Positions 32,314 through 42,048 of a DNA stretch of 64,000 nucleotides are shown one piece after another; the stretch's first letter is position 1, and each line of letters begins with the position of its first letter. The notes under the pieces were generated by a model, which did no database searches, had not been told where the DNA came from, and was given only the letters and a program-made list of their open reading frames with translations. The translations under genes and the position numbers were made by a program. The DNA comes from CBDDLD01 sp965250025. Its GTDB lineage: Bacteria > Bacteroidota > Bacteroidia > Flavobacteriales > Flavobacteriaceae. The stretch covers positions 3,162,001 through 3,226,000 of the forward strand of contig OZ252283.1 in NCBI GenBank assembly GCA_965250025.1, given 5' to 3'.

Positions 32314-33321
32314 TTATACTAATTCCATGGTCAGTTCTACTCTAAATTGACCCTCTGCTTCTGTGAGATTAAGGTCATGGTTAGGATATAAAAGGCTTAG
32401 ACGCTTTTTAACATTATCCAATCCAATACCCTTATCGAGACTCTCATTATTAGCATTGGGTAGAAAACTATTAACACATTTAAACATTAATTGCCCCGAA
32501 TCAGAGATATCAATAGCAACATCTATAGTGATATCTTCACTTTGACTGGCAATACTATGCTTAAAAGCGTTCTCTATAAATGTTACCAATATAAGTGGTG
32601 CTATTTTATAATTTTCACAAAACCCATTTTTGCTAAAGTTCACCTTCCCCCTACCTTCTATTTGAAGTTCGTTTAGCTTCACAAAATTTTTAATATGCTC
32701 TATTTCCTTACACAAGTCCACATTATCTTCTTTACAATCATAAATCATATATCGCAATACCGATGACAATTCTAAAATGATCGATGGCGTTTTAGATGAG
32801 TTCTCTATAGCATATGCGTATAGATTGTTAAGGTTGTTAAACAAAAAATGAGGGTTAATTTGCGACTTTAAAAATCGCAGCTCACTTTCTTTAACGGCAA
32901 CATGAAGTTGCTCTAATTCTTGCTGCTTCCGTACAGTATCCCAGGCCAACTTAAAGCTCACCATCATAAATAAAATAGGAGCTATACTTAAGAGCGTGTA
33001 AAACACATTTGAAATGTAAGTACCTCTATCGCCACCTACTAAAAAAGGTTCCAATAGATATTCTTCTATAAAATAAACCCCTAAAAGAACCAGAACAATC
33101 AAAAGCCAAAAAGCAAAATTCTTCTTTTTATAAAAAAAACGGGGAATTAATACATGGCTTATAAAAAGTGCCACGACAATATAAAATGCAAAAAATACAA
33201 AATCGTATAGCTTAACACCATGATTATGTTTATCGTAGGTATAGACCAAAAAAAGAACTCCAAAAAACAATGTCTGATAGATAAGTCCTTTTACTTTCAA
33301 TATGTTAAGTACTGATTTCAT
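32314..33321 (-). CDS. LytS-type sensor histidine kinase
   Basis: A 335-residue inner-membrane kinase with four hydrophobic helices in the first ~125 residues, a short coiled coil ('RKQQELEQLHVAVKESELR') and a His_kinase domain with the phospho-acceptor His in 'FLKSQINPHFLFNNLNNLY', then an HATPase domain ('LVTFIENAFKHS', 'GIGLDNVKKRLSLLYP'). The sensory part is short and membrane-embedded, so the signal is unclear. It is divergent from the TonB-type receptor gene at 33512 (190-base gap). Confidence 0.93.
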   Translation of the reverse strand: MKSVLNILKVKGLIYQTLFFGVLFLVYTYDKHNHGVKLYDFVFFAFYIVVALFISHVLIPRFFYKKKNFAFWLLIVLVLLGVYFIEEYLLEPFLVGGDRGTYISNVFYTLLSIAPILFMMVSFKLAWDTVRKQQELEQLHVAVKESELRFLKSQINPHFLFNNLNNLYAYAIENSSKTPSIILELSSVLRYMIYDCKEDNVDLCKEIEHIKNFVKLNELQIEGRGKVNFSKNGFCENYKIAPLILVTFIENAFKHSIASQSEDITIDVAIDISDSGQLMFKCVNSFLPNANNESLDKGIGLDNVKKRLSLLYPNHDLNLTEAEGQFRVELTMELV

Positions 33322-33511
33322 ATTACAAAAGTATTGAAATAAAAACCTCTTATGCTTTTAATATCGTCAACATCAAAATTGTACTTACAAACAACGGTTA
33401 TCCCAACTTAAACAACACATATGCTATTTAAGTCATAAATAATGTCGTTTACGAATTTCTTTTTCTTTATAAAATTATCTCTGTCACCTTTGCTTTGTAA
33501 AAACAATCCTA

Positions 33512-35875
33512 ATGAAATTGAAGCACCTCCTGATGTTTTTGTGCTCTGTGAGCATGACAATGACAATGGCACAACAGCATATTAGAGTTGTTGGTAAAGT
33601 AATTGATAAGACTTCCACCCAACCTATTGAGTATGCTACCGTCTTAATCGTTGATAATACGACCCAAAAACCAATCACAGGAACAACAACACAAACCGAT
33701 GGCAGTTTTGATGTCAAAACTGAGGCTAACAATTTTCACATAGAAGTTAGTTTCATTGGTTACCAAAAACAATCCATAAAAGACTTTAATACGTCCCAAA
33801 ACATGATTGATTTAGGTATCATCACATTAAAAGAAGATACCAAAGCTCTTGATGAAGTTGTGGTTGTTGCAGAAAAATCACAAACCACATTTAAGCTAGA
33901 CAAGCGCATCTTTAATGTTGGTTCTGACCTTAGTACTACTGGAGCCAGTGCTTTAGAGGTTCTTAATAATGTTCCATCGGTAAACGTCAATATAGAAGGA
34001 CAAATTAGTTTGCGTGGTAGTCAAGGTGTTCAGATACTTATCAATGGAAAGCCTTCAATTTTAGCTGATCAGGGTAATGGCGCCTTAGGAACGCTCACCG
34101 CCGATATGATTGAACGCATAGAAGTTATTACCAATCCTTCTGCTAAATACGATGCTGAAGGAACTTCGGGAATCATTAATATCGTACTTAAAAAAGAGGA
34201 AAAGCGAGGTTTAAATGGTTCTGTTTCGGTAAACATTGGCACACCAAACAGCAATAGCATTGGTGTAAGCTTAAACAAACGTACTGAAAAATTCAACTTG
34301 TTTACACAATTAGGTCTTGGTCGGAGAACCTTCCCTTCAGACCGCATTAGTGAGAATATAGATATACAAAATGATACTCGTCTGCGTTCTAATGGTGATG
34401 GCAATAAAAACGAAACGTTTTACAACATCATTTTAGGTACAGATTATCATTTAGATGACAATAATGTATTTACATTATCCGGAAATTTTGCTTACGAGGT
34501 AGAGGATGAAGATTCAAGAAATATGTTTAGTTTCTCTGAGGCTAATACACAAACACAAGGTTGGACACGTACCGAAGCTACCGAAGCCACAAATCCAAAG
34601 TATCAATTCGATTTTCAGTACCACAGAGATTTTAAAAGCCATGAAGACCATGATTTAACGTTTAGCGCATTGGGTTCTTTCTTTGGAAAAGATCAGTCCT
34701 CTGATTTTGCCGATCGAACAACTTTTGGTGATCGTGATGATTTTGACCAACGTACCGCTACCGATTTTAAAGAAGCCCGTTATACCTTTAAGCTGGATTA
34801 TACTTATCCTTTTGCCGACAAATACACTTTGGAGCTAGGGTCTCAATACATTATTAATGATGTAGGAAACGATTATGAAGTTGGAACCTTTGAAAATGGT
34901 AATTTGATATTGGACGAGAACTTAACCAATAATTTTAATTTCGATCAAAATGTATTAGGAATCTACAGCACCTTTGGTATCGAGTATGAGAAGTTGGGTC
35001 TTAAAGCCGGGGTGAGAATTGAAAATACCGATGTAAACACTTTATTAGAAAACACCAATGAGAGTAATACTCAAAATTACACTGATTTTTTTCCCAGTGC
35101 TCATGCTTCCTATAAAGTAACCGATGACATTTCTCTACAAGCTGGTTATTCTAGAAGAATTTACAGACCTAGAATGTGGGACTTAAATCCATTTTTCAAC
35201 ATTCGCAATAACTTTAGTATTTCTACAGGGAATCCAAACCTGCAAGCGGAGTACACCAATTCATATGAAGTAACCAGTATTTTTAAATTTGGTAAAGCAT
35301 CTTTTAATTTTGGTGTTTATCATCGTTATACTACAGATGTCATTGAGGATGTTACCACGTTTAATGATGGTGTAAGTACAAGTTTACCCATCAATGCCGG
35401 AACGAATAATACTACTGGAATTGAACTCAATTTTAAATACAATCCTATACAGTGGGTTAGCTTTTTAGGTGACTTCAATTGGAACAGCTTTGATCGCAAA
35501 GGGACTTTTGAAGGAACAACTCTAGATTTTGACGGCAGCAGATGGAACTCAAGAGCCACAGCAAAATTCAAACTCCCTGCAGATTTTGATCTGGAAATTG
35601 AAGGCAATTATAGATCGCGTTTTAAAACACTTCAAGGCGAACAGCTAGACAATACTTTTGCCAATATAGGTGTACGAAAGAAACTCTTCAAAGGGAAGCT
35701 GGTTGCAAATTTAAGTATCCGAGATATTTTCAAATCGCGTATTTCTGAAAATCGAACTCATCAACCCACTTTTAGCACCTATAATCGTTTTCAACGCGGA
35801 CGTTTTATGGCTTTCGGTCTAAGCTATGGTTTTGGTAAAGGAGAAGCCATGGAATATTCGGGCAGAAGGCGCTAA
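33512..35875 (+). CDS. TonB-dependent receptor-like outer membrane barrel (CarboxypepD_reg type)
   Basis: A 787-residue outer-membrane protein: signal peptide (to 'MTMAQQ'), a carboxypeptidase-regulatory-like domain at about 25-105 ('RVVGKVIDKTSTQPIEYATV'), a plug with 'SLRGSQGVQILINGKPS', and a large barrel ending in a basic tail 'YSGRRR' rather than a terminal aromatic. This is the 'outer membrane beta-barrel family' (OMP_b-brl_3) that resembles but differs from classical siderophore receptors. It is divergent from the LytS/LytTR pair and followed 30 bases later by a YceI gene. A near-consensus promoter box CACCTTTG is at 33485-33492. Confidence 0.88.
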   Translation: MKLKHLLMFLCSVSMTMTMAQQHIRVVGKVIDKTSTQPIEYATVLIVDNTTQKPITGTTTQTDGSFDVKTEANNFHIEVSFIGYQKQSIKDFNTSQNMIDLGIITLKEDTKALDEVVVVAEKSQTTFKLDKRIFNVGSDLSTTGASALEVLNNVPSVNVNIEGQISLRGSQGVQILINGKPSILADQGNGALGTLTADMIERIEVITNPSAKYDAEGTSGIINIVLKKEEKRGLNGSVSVNIGTPNSNSIGVSLNKRTEKFNLFTQLGLGRRTFPSDRISENIDIQNDTRLRSNGDGNKNETFYNIILGTDYHLDDNNVFTLSGNFAYEVEDEDSRNMFSFSEANTQTQGWTRTEATEATNPKYQFDFQYHRDFKSHEDHDLTFSALGSFFGKDQSSDFADRTTFGDRDDFDQRTATDFKEARYTFKLDYTYPFADKYTLELGSQYIINDVGNDYEVGTFENGNLILDENLTNNFNFDQNVLGIYSTFGIEYEKLGLKAGVRIENTDVNTLLENTNESNTQNYTDFFPSAHASYKVTDDISLQAGYSRRIYRPRMWDLNPFFNIRNNFSISTGNPNLQAEYTNSYEVTSIFKFGKASFNFGVYHRYTTDVIEDVTTFNDGVSTSLPINAGTNNTTGIELNFKYNPIQWVSFLGDFNWNSFDRKGTFEGTTLDFDGSRWNSRATAKFKLPADFDLEIEGNYRSRFKTLQGEQLDNTFANIGVRKKLFKGKLVANLSIRDIFKSRISENRTHQPTFSTYNRFQRGRFMAFGLSYGFGKGEAMEYSGRRR

Positions 35876-35905
35876 TTATATACTAAATCTAAAATTTATA
35901 ACACC

Positions 35906-36460
35906 ATGAAAACACTATTTTTATCACTAATTCTATTTGTAACCGTAAGCATCAATGCTCAGGAAAAATGGACCTTAGACGCCTCACATTCATCCATAAA
36001 CTTTGCAGTATCACATCTGATCATTTCAGAAACCACAGGCTCTTTTGACGCTTTTGATATTACGGCTATAACAGAAACAGACTTTACAAACCCCACTTTT
36101 GAGGTTACCATTAAAACGACAAGCATCAACACTAAAAACGAAAGACGAGATAATCATTTAAGAGCTGATGATTTTTTTGGAGCAGAAAAACACCCGGACA
36201 TTACTTTTAAGAGCACTTCATTCAAAAAAACAGGCGATAAGACTTTTAGTGTTGAAGGCAATCTTAGCATAAAAGGCATCACTAAAAAAGCCTCTTTTGA
36301 AGGAAAATTAAATGGCATCGCTAAAACTGACTACGGTACAAAAGCAGGTTTAAAACTAACTACAGTTATTAAAAGGGCTGAGTTTGGTGTTGGTGAAAGC
36401 GGAGGGTCAATAGGAGATAATGTTGAAGTGACAATTCATTTAGAAATGAACAAGCAATAG
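35906..36460 (+). CDS. YceI family periplasmic protein (receptor-linked)
   Basis: A 184-residue YceI protein with a signal peptide to about residue 18 ('SINAQ'). The family signature is complete and closest to the classic form: 'WTLDASHSSINFAVSHLIIS', 'RRDNHLRADDFFGAEKHPDI' and 'NLSIKGITKKASFEG'. It follows the TonB-type receptor by 30 bases and is probably on the same transcript. Inference: it may hold a hydrophobic ligand linked to uptake through that receptor or to LytTR-controlled envelope functions. Confidence 0.92.
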   Translation: MKTLFLSLILFVTVSINAQEKWTLDASHSSINFAVSHLIISETTGSFDAFDITAITETDFTNPTFEVTIKTTSINTKNERRDNHLRADDFFGAEKHPDITFKSTSFKKTGDKTFSVEGNLSIKGITKKASFEGKLNGIAKTDYGTKAGLKLTTVIKRAEFGVGESGGSIGDNVEVTIHLEMNKQ

Positions 36461-36512
36461 CTTGTAATAGATAGCTTCTGATTCTTCATCCGATCATAAA
36501 TAATCCCTCTTA

Positions 36513-36546
36513 GTCATGGCAATTAGATGATTATAATTGCCATGAC
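36513..36546. repeat. Perfect 13-base inverted repeat
   Basis: 36513-36525 pairs perfectly with 36534-36546 around an 8-base loop. There is no T-run on either side, so it is not a standard terminator. It lies in the 221-base gap 36461-36681, which otherwise shows only the promoter box at 36668. Confidence 0.6.
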
Positions 36547-36667
36547 ATAGGATCGGTATATGATATCACATTTAAGCCAGCCTCTTTCTTTAGTATAGTA
36601 ACCCATAATTAACAAATAGCCTATATCATATCAATGTAAGCTACTAATAGCTGTTTTATAAATTACC

Positions 36668-36675
36668 TACATTTG
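36668..36675 (+). promoter_or_regulatory. -7 promoter box (TACATTTG)
   Basis: An exact TAnnTTTG match ending 6 bases before the ATG at 36682, which predicts a nearly leaderless transcript. Confidence 0.55.
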
Positions 36676-36681
36676 TTCTGT

Positions 36682-37335
36682 ATGATCAAATTTCTCAGCT
36701 ATATCTTACCCATTACCAAAACAAAGTCCTCCAAGCATAACAGGGCTTTGGAAATTACCTGGCATAACGGTAAAAAATACCTCAACTCCAAAAATGCCAA
36801 TTATTCCTATGGTTCGCTTCAAAAAATCTTAAAGTTTGGTTTGGAGACCATCCCACTTAAACCTGTAAATTCTATTTTGCTTTTGGGTTTGGGAGGCGGC
36901 AGCGTCATCCAAACCTTAAGACAGGACTTTGGATATCATAAGCATATCACAGCTGTAGAAATTGACCCTATTGTAATTGCAATTGCTGAAAAGGAATTTA
37001 ATATAACTTCTGATGAACAACTGGAAATTGTATGTGAAGATGCTTTAGATTATATGGCAAATAATACCCAAATGTATGACCTTATCATTATTGACCTATT
37101 TATCGATACTGATGTTCCTGAACCATTCCTAACCAGATCTTTTTGGGAAACTGTTATAAATGCTAATAACAAAACCGGCAGCATTTTATTCAACGCTTCT
37201 GTAACCGGCTCGGAGCATGAAGCTATAAAAAAGACCATTTCATTTTTAGATACTCATTATTACAAGACACAAATCCACCACAAAGTAAATGGCACCAACA
37301 CGCTAATCATAGCCAGAGCTACAGATCACTCGTAA
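36682..37335 (+). CDS. Spermidine synthase-like methyltransferase-fold protein
   Basis: A 217-residue protein with a Rossmann-type S-adenosylmethionine-binding fold: 'SILLLGLGGGSVIQTLRQDF' (glycine loop), 'ITAVEIDPIVIAIAEKEFNI' (acidic loop), 'CEDALDYM' and 'YDLIIIDLFID'. It belongs to the spermidine-synthase-like group but lacks the N-terminal strand domain and substrate-binding residues of true SpeE, so polyamine synthesis is doubtful. The ATG at 36682 is used because the TTG at 36673 falls inside the promoter box. The DinB gene follows after 24 bases. Confidence 0.83.
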   Translation: MIKFLSYILPITKTKSSKHNRALEITWHNGKKYLNSKNANYSYGSLQKILKFGLETIPLKPVNSILLLGLGGGSVIQTLRQDFGYHKHITAVEIDPIVIAIAEKEFNITSDEQLEIVCEDALDYMANNTQMYDLIIIDLFIDTDVPEPFLTRSFWETVINANNKTGSILFNASVTGSEHEAIKKTISFLDTHYYKTQIHHKVNGTNTLIIARATDHS

Positions 37336-37359
37336 ACGAATAATTTGTACCTTGTCCCT

Positions 37360-37884
37360 ATGGAATATTCTGTAGAACAGGCTTTAGAACTATTAGAACA
37401 AACACCGAAGACACTCTACGCCTTCTTAGCACATCTTTCTGAAGATTGGATTTACTGTAACGAAGGTGAAAATACCTGGAGTGCTTTTGATATTGTAGGA
37501 CATTTGATTCATGGAGAACGAACCGATTGGGTAGCCAGATTAGACATTATAATCCAAAAAACAAATAACAATACGTTTGCTCCCTTTGATCGCTTTGCTC
37601 AGTTTGAAGCTTCAAAAGGTAAGACCATGTTAGAATTACTGCAATCTTTTTCAGAATTGCGTCGCAAAAACCTCGACTATTTAAAATCTTTAGCCATTAC
37701 CAATGATCAGTTTTCGTTAACAGCCATACATCCTTCATTGGGAAAAGTTACGTTAAAAAACCTACTGGCCACCTGGGTTGTACACGATCTGGGACACATT
37801 GCACAAATAGCAAGAGTAATGGCCAAGCAATACAAAGATGATATTGGCCCATGGCAAGAATATCTTCCTATCGTCAGCAAATAA
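37360..37884 (+). CDS. DinB family / DUF664-like metal-dependent protein
   Basis: A 174-residue four-helix-bundle protein of the DinB superfamily. The three metal-binding histidines can be placed: 'IVGHLIHGERTDW' (first), and 'VVHDLGHIAQIARVM' (second and third). DinB-type proteins are thiol- or metal-dependent transferases; the function of this one is unknown. The ATG at 37360 is chosen over the TTG at 37345. It probably follows the methyltransferase-fold gene on one transcript. Confidence 0.85.
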   Translation: MEYSVEQALELLEQTPKTLYAFLAHLSEDWIYCNEGENTWSAFDIVGHLIHGERTDWVARLDIIIQKTNNNTFAPFDRFAQFEASKGKTMLELLQSFSELRRKNLDYLKSLAITNDQFSLTAIHPSLGKVTLKNLLATWVVHDLGHIAQIARVMAKQYKDDIGPWQEYLPIVSK

Positions 37885-37918
37885 CCTCAAAAAGAAGTCC
37901 CCATTAAATTAATCCAAT

Positions 37919-38269
37919 ATGCAAAAACAATGTCCCGAATGTGGCGATAAAATTATCGGCAGAATAGACAAAAAATTCTGTAGTGACGGTTGCAGAAATG
38001 CCTACAACAATCGTCTCAACAAAGATTCTAAAAACCTTATTCGTAACACAAACAACCGTTTGCGAAAAAACTACAGAATACTGGAAGCCTTAAATCCTGA
38101 TCAAAAAACTAAAGTTTCTAGAGCAAGACTCATCGAAAAAGGCTTTGACTTCAATTATTTTACAAGCATTTATACAACTAAAGTGGGTACTGTCTATTAT
38201 TTTATTTATGACCAAGGGTATCTGCCTTTAGAAGGTGAGTATTATGCATTAGTAAAACGAGAAAGTTAA
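37919..38269 (+). CDS. DUF2116-like zinc-ribbon protein
   Basis: A 116-residue cytoplasmic protein. Cysteines 5, 8, 21 and 25 ('CPECG'…'FCSDGCRNAY') form a zinc ribbon of the DUF2116 type. The rest is basic and probably helical ('NLIRNTNNRLRKNYRILEAL'), ending in a strand-rich segment ('GTVYYFIYDQGYLPLEGEYY'). No function is known. Its last 4 bases overlap the stop end of the convergent CBS gene. Confidence 0.78.
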   Translation: MQKQCPECGDKIIGRIDKKFCSDGCRNAYNNRLNKDSKNLIRNTNNRLRKNYRILEALNPDQKTKVSRARLIEKGFDFNYFTSIYTTKVGTVYYFIYDQGYLPLEGEYYALVKRES

Positions 38270-38745
38270 CCCTTAACTGTACTGTTCCAATTCTGTCCCT
38301 TCAGTTCTAAGGCCGCTTTAAGAATATCTTTCTGACTGATTTGACCAATCAATTTTCCATTCTCAACGATTGGGAAACGTCTGCGTTTAGAGTTTAAAAA
38401 TTTATTAGCGGCATCAAACACATCCATGTTACCATCAATGGTTTCGACATCACGTATCATTCGTTTTTCAACGTTATCATGTTCTAGAGGCATGTTGTAA
38501 TAACGACTTTCACTAAGTTGCTTCAGGCAGTCACCTTCAGAGATAATTCCTATCAACTCTTTTTTTTCATTCACAACCGGACCTCCGGATATTTTATGTT
38601 TAATTAATGCTTCCACAACATACTGAACGGATTGATCTGGTTTAAAAGTGATAAGATTAGTAGACATATAATCTCTAACTTTTAATGGCACAGATGTAAC
38701 ACTTGATTGTTGTTTTCGAGCACCTTGAAAACTTTTTATCCCCAT
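38266..38745 (-). CDS. Tandem CBS domain protein
   Basis: A 159-residue protein consisting of two CBS domains: 'VRDYMSTNLITFKPDQSVQY' with 'HKISGGPVVNEKKELIGIIS', and 'MIRDVETIDGNMDVFDAANK' with 'RRFPIVENGKLIGQISQKDI'. CBS pairs bind adenine nucleotides and sense energy state; stand-alone forms regulate partner proteins. No partner is evident here. It is convergent with the zinc-ribbon gene and divergent from the M28 peptidase. Confidence 0.93.
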   Translation of the reverse strand: MGIKSFQGARKQQSSVTSVPLKVRDYMSTNLITFKPDQSVQYVVEALIKHKISGGPVVNEKKELIGIISEGDCLKQLSESRYYNMPLEHDNVEKRMIRDVETIDGNMDVFDAANKFLNSKRRRFPIVENGKLIGQISQKDILKAALELKGQNWNSTVKG

Positions 38746-38817
38746 AACCTAAAATTTAACGTGAATCTTAAAGTTACTGAAAATTAGCCACTTGAGCAAG
38801 TTAAATATTAGTGTCAA

Positions 38818-38825
38818 TATTTTTG
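38818..38825 (+). promoter_or_regulatory. -7 promoter box (TATTTTTG) for the M28 peptidase
   Basis: An exact TAnnTTTG match 31 bases before the ATG at 38857, with a TTG at 38791-38793 as a possible -33 element (24-base spacing). Confidence 0.55.
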
Positions 38826-38856
38826 TATTTTTAAGTATCAACTAACATTCACCATC

Positions 38857-41154
38857 ATGTTAAAAAAATCCATTGTTTTATTTGCATTTGCCCTCACCAT
38901 ATATTTTAGCTTTTCTGCATTAAAACCCAGTACGGTTTCAAAAGTTAACGATGCGACTTCTTTCTCTACCGATCGCGCGCTCACACATTTAAAGCCAATC
39001 TCGGAAACACCACATTATGTAGGCGCTGATGCACATGAGAAGGTGAAAAATTACATCATTAAGCAACTAGAAGCTTTAGGGCTAACAGTAGAAGTACAAG
39101 AGGGCTATAGTATAAGTCAATGGGGAAATATGACCAAAGCCAAAAACATTTTGGCTCGAATAAAAGGAACCGATAACAGTAAAGCACTTATGCTTTTATC
39201 ACACTATGATAGCAATCCACATTCCTCATATGGCGCTAGTGACGCCGGTTCTGGAGTTGTAACCATTTTAGAAGGTTTACGCGCCTATTTGAGTGCCGGT
39301 AAGCTTCCAAAAAATGATATCATCGTACTCATTTCCGATGCTGAAGAATTAGGATTAAATGGTGCTGATATTTTTGTTAACCAACATCGTTGGGCAAAAG
39401 ATGTTGGATTAGTTCTGAATTTTGAGGCCAGAGGTAGCGGTGGTCCCAGTTATATGCTCATTGAAACTAACGGGGGGAACAAGGAAATGATTGAAGGCTT
39501 TATGAAAGCTAATCCTGATTACCCTGTTGCAAACTCGTTGGCATATAGCATTTATAAAATGCTTCCTAATGATACAGACCTGACACGCTTTAGAGAAGAT
39601 GGAGACATTGAAGGGTTCAATTTTGCGTTTATTGATGATCATTACGATTACCATACCGCTTTAGACACTTATGACCGATTAGACAAAACGACCTTGGCAC
39701 ATCAGGGAAGCTACTTAATGCCTTTACTTCACTACTATTCTAATACCAACCTCAATAATTTAAAAAGTGACAGTGATAATGTCTATTTTAACATGCCTAT
39801 TTTTAAGATGGTATCTTATCCTTTTTCCTGGATCTTCCCTTTACTAACAATCACCATTCTGGCTTTTTTATTTCTGGTGTATTATGGCGTAAAAAAACGC
39901 AAGCTTAGTTTCAAGCAAATCGGAAAAGGATTTGTACCGCTTCTAATCGCTTTATTTGTAAATGTATTATTAGGTTATTTAGGGTGGTTATTATTGAAAT
40001 TCATATACCCTGAATATAAAGAAATGCTTCATGGCTTTACGTATAACGGTCATACCTATATCTGGGCATTTGCTTTCCTGGCCATCGGAGTTTGCTTATG
40101 GGTTTATCATAAGTTTTATAAGCCACGAAATGCCGGTAATCTATTGGTAGCACCTATTTGTTTTTGGATTATTATCTGCGCTGTAGTCGCCTTTAAACTT
40201 AAAGGTGCTAGTTTCTTTATTGTACCAGTAATGTTTTCTTTAGTCGCCTTATTTGTACTCTCACGCCAGCGTCAACCTAATCTATATTTAATGGCCTTAT
40301 TGTGTTTACCGGTTTTGATGATCATGTCACCATTTATAAAAATGTTCCCTGTCGGTTTGGGCTTAGGTCTTTTAATGGCTTCAACACTATTGGTTACTTT
40401 GATTTTCTCATTAACCATTACTGTTTTTGGATTTTTCAGGCATAAGAACAAACTTGCTTATCTCAGTTTTTTAGTGAGTTTTGTGTGTTTTATAATTGCC
40501 CATAGCTCTTCTAGTTTTAATGAAGAACGTCCGAAACCAAATAGCTTGGTTTATACTCTTAATGCTGACGACAATACTGCCTTTTGGGCTACGTATGATC
40601 AGATGCCAGACCCATGGACAGAAGTATATTTGTCTGACAACCCTAGTAACGATAGTGCCTTACGCAAAAATACATTAGGCAGTAAATACAACACCAATTT
40701 TACTTACAGTAGAATTGCTGATGCCAAAGACATCCCTCATCCAATGGTTGAAAAATTAATAGATACCATCATTGATAATCAAAGACATGTTCGATTGTAC
40801 ATTTCACCTCAACGCAATGTTAACAGAATAGAACTTTTTTCTGATACGACCAACGTGTATTTCAACTTTAAAATAAATGGACTTGCAGTTGAAAAAAGTG
40901 GAAAAAGCAACACTGCTTTTGGCAACCGATGGAAGAACAGACTTTTTACATATTATATTGCCGATGATAATTATTTGGATTTAGAGTTCACAACGCCTAA
41001 AGCCCAGAAAACAACAATGGAAATATACGAATCATCATTTGACCTTATCGGACATCCCAAGTTAAATGTCTCAAAGCGACCTGCAAATATGATCCCGAAA
41101 CCTTTTGTGCTCAATGATGCGGTCATTGTTAAAAAAACAGTTACTATTGAATAA
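38857..41154 (+). CDS. M28 family metallopeptidase with C-terminal membrane domain
   Basis: A 765-residue protein: N-terminal anchor or signal (residues 4-24), an M28 aminopeptidase domain at about 40-310 with all zinc ligands visible ('LLSHYDSNPHS', 'GASDAGSGVV', 'ISDAEELGLNGAD', 'HYDYHTALDTYDR'), about eight membrane helices (~320-560), and a periplasmic tail. This matches the Fxna/ER-metallopeptidase-like M28 architecture. It probably digests peptides in the periplasm while anchored in the inner membrane. The following epimerase-like gene overlaps its end. Confidence 0.88.
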   Translation: MLKKSIVLFAFALTIYFSFSALKPSTVSKVNDATSFSTDRALTHLKPISETPHYVGADAHEKVKNYIIKQLEALGLTVEVQEGYSISQWGNMTKAKNILARIKGTDNSKALMLLSHYDSNPHSSYGASDAGSGVVTILEGLRAYLSAGKLPKNDIIVLISDAEELGLNGADIFVNQHRWAKDVGLVLNFEARGSGGPSYMLIETNGGNKEMIEGFMKANPDYPVANSLAYSIYKMLPNDTDLTRFREDGDIEGFNFAFIDDHYDYHTALDTYDRLDKTTLAHQGSYLMPLLHYYSNTNLNNLKSDSDNVYFNMPIFKMVSYPFSWIFPLLTITILAFLFLVYYGVKKRKLSFKQIGKGFVPLLIALFVNVLLGYLGWLLLKFIYPEYKEMLHGFTYNGHTYIWAFAFLAIGVCLWVYHKFYKPRNAGNLLVAPICFWIIICAVVAFKLKGASFFIVPVMFSLVALFVLSRQRQPNLYLMALLCLPVLMIMSPFIKMFPVGLGLGLLMASTLLVTLIFSLTITVFGFFRHKNKLAYLSFLVSFVCFIIAHSSSSFNEERPKPNSLVYTLNADDNTAFWATYDQMPDPWTEVYLSDNPSNDSALRKNTLGSKYNTNFTYSRIADAKDIPHPMVEKLIDTIIDNQRHVRLYISPQRNVNRIELFSDTTNVYFNFKINGLAVEKSGKSNTAFGNRWKNRLFTYYIADDNYLDLEFTTPKAQKTTMEIYESSFDLIGHPKLNVSKRPANMIPKPFVLNDAVIVKKTVTIE

Positions 41155-41956
41155 ACAAATAAGCATTTTAGGATGTGGCTGGCTGGGATTACCACTGGCA
41201 TTGCATCTTATAGATTTAGGATATATAATTAAAGGGACAACAACTTCGGTGTCAAAGCTTGACCTCCTAAAGTCTCAAGGCATAACCCCTTTTCATATAA
41301 AGTTAAGCGAAGAAGGTATCACTGGTAATATAAAATCGTTTTTATCCGAAAGTCAGCTTTTGATCATTAACATTCCTCCCGGCTTACGAAAAAACCCTGG
41401 TAAAAATCACGTTGCTGAAATACAACACCTAATCAATGCTATTGAATATGCAGCCTTAAAACATATCATCTTTATAAGTTCTACATCTGTTTATGAAGAT
41501 AACTATACATTTCCAACAATTTATGAAACCGACACTCCTAATGCGGCTTCGAATAATGGACAGCAATTGATTCAAATTGAAAACATGCTAAGAGAGCACT
41601 CTGGATTTAAAACTACCATAATTCGGTTATCTGGTTTATTTGATCATCAACGTCATCCTGCAAAAATCTTATCTGGTAGAAAAAATTTAAACCATGGAGA
41701 TGCTCCGGTAAACCTCATTCATAAATCAGATGCCATTTCGGCAATCGCCAAAGTCATCCGTTCACAAACCTGGAATCATACATTTAACTTGGCATACCCA
41801 GATCATCCACCAAAAAAAGACTACTACACAAACTATTGTCAAAAACATAATATCCCATTACCATACTATGATACTAAAGAAAAGAGCAAGGGAAAAATTA
41901 TAGCTATGACTAGCATGGCACAACTTTTGAATTTTAAATTTCAGGAGCCTTTATAG
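41147..41956 (+). CDS. NAD(P)-binding sugar epimerase-like protein (YeeZ-type)
   Basis: A ~269-residue Rossmann protein beginning 'NKQISILGCGWLGLPLALHL' with 'NIPPGLRKN' and 'HIIFISSTSVYED', typical of atypical SDR/YeeZ-like proteins. The start is uncertain: a TTG at 41147, overlapping the M28 stop, puts the glycine loop right at the N-terminus; ATGs at 41114 and 41117 would add about ten residues inside the previous gene. Substrate unknown. It is probably cotranscribed with the peptidase gene. Confidence 0.75.
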   Translation: MNKQISILGCGWLGLPLALHLIDLGYIIKGTTTSVSKLDLLKSQGITPFHIKLSEEGITGNIKSFLSESQLLIINIPPGLRKNPGKNHVAEIQHLINAIEYAALKHIIFISSTSVYEDNYTFPTIYETDTPNAASNNGQQLIQIENMLREHSGFKTTIIRLSGLFDHQRHPAKILSGRKNLNHGDAPVNLIHKSDAISAIAKVIRSQTWNHTFNLAYPDHPPKKDYYTNYCQKHNIPLPYYDTKEKSKGKIIAMTSMAQLLNFKFQEPL

Positions 41957-42048
41957 AAATTAATATCTTTTTAAGATCATATCCCATTAATTTTTATAGT
42001 TTTAGCCCATTAAAATTAGACCTAATAAAATAGCAAACACTAATAACT

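Noticed and set aside
34069..34404. A 111-codon open frame antisense to the TonB-type receptor
   Set aside because: Shadow of a real gene with no independent support.
36673..36675. TTG start for the spermidine synthase-like gene
   Set aside because: It lies inside an exact TAnnTTTG box; the ATG at 36682 follows.
37341..37347. TAATTTG as a -7 box for the DinB gene
   Set aside because: One base short of the consensus and only 24 bases after the previous gene; cotranscription is simpler.
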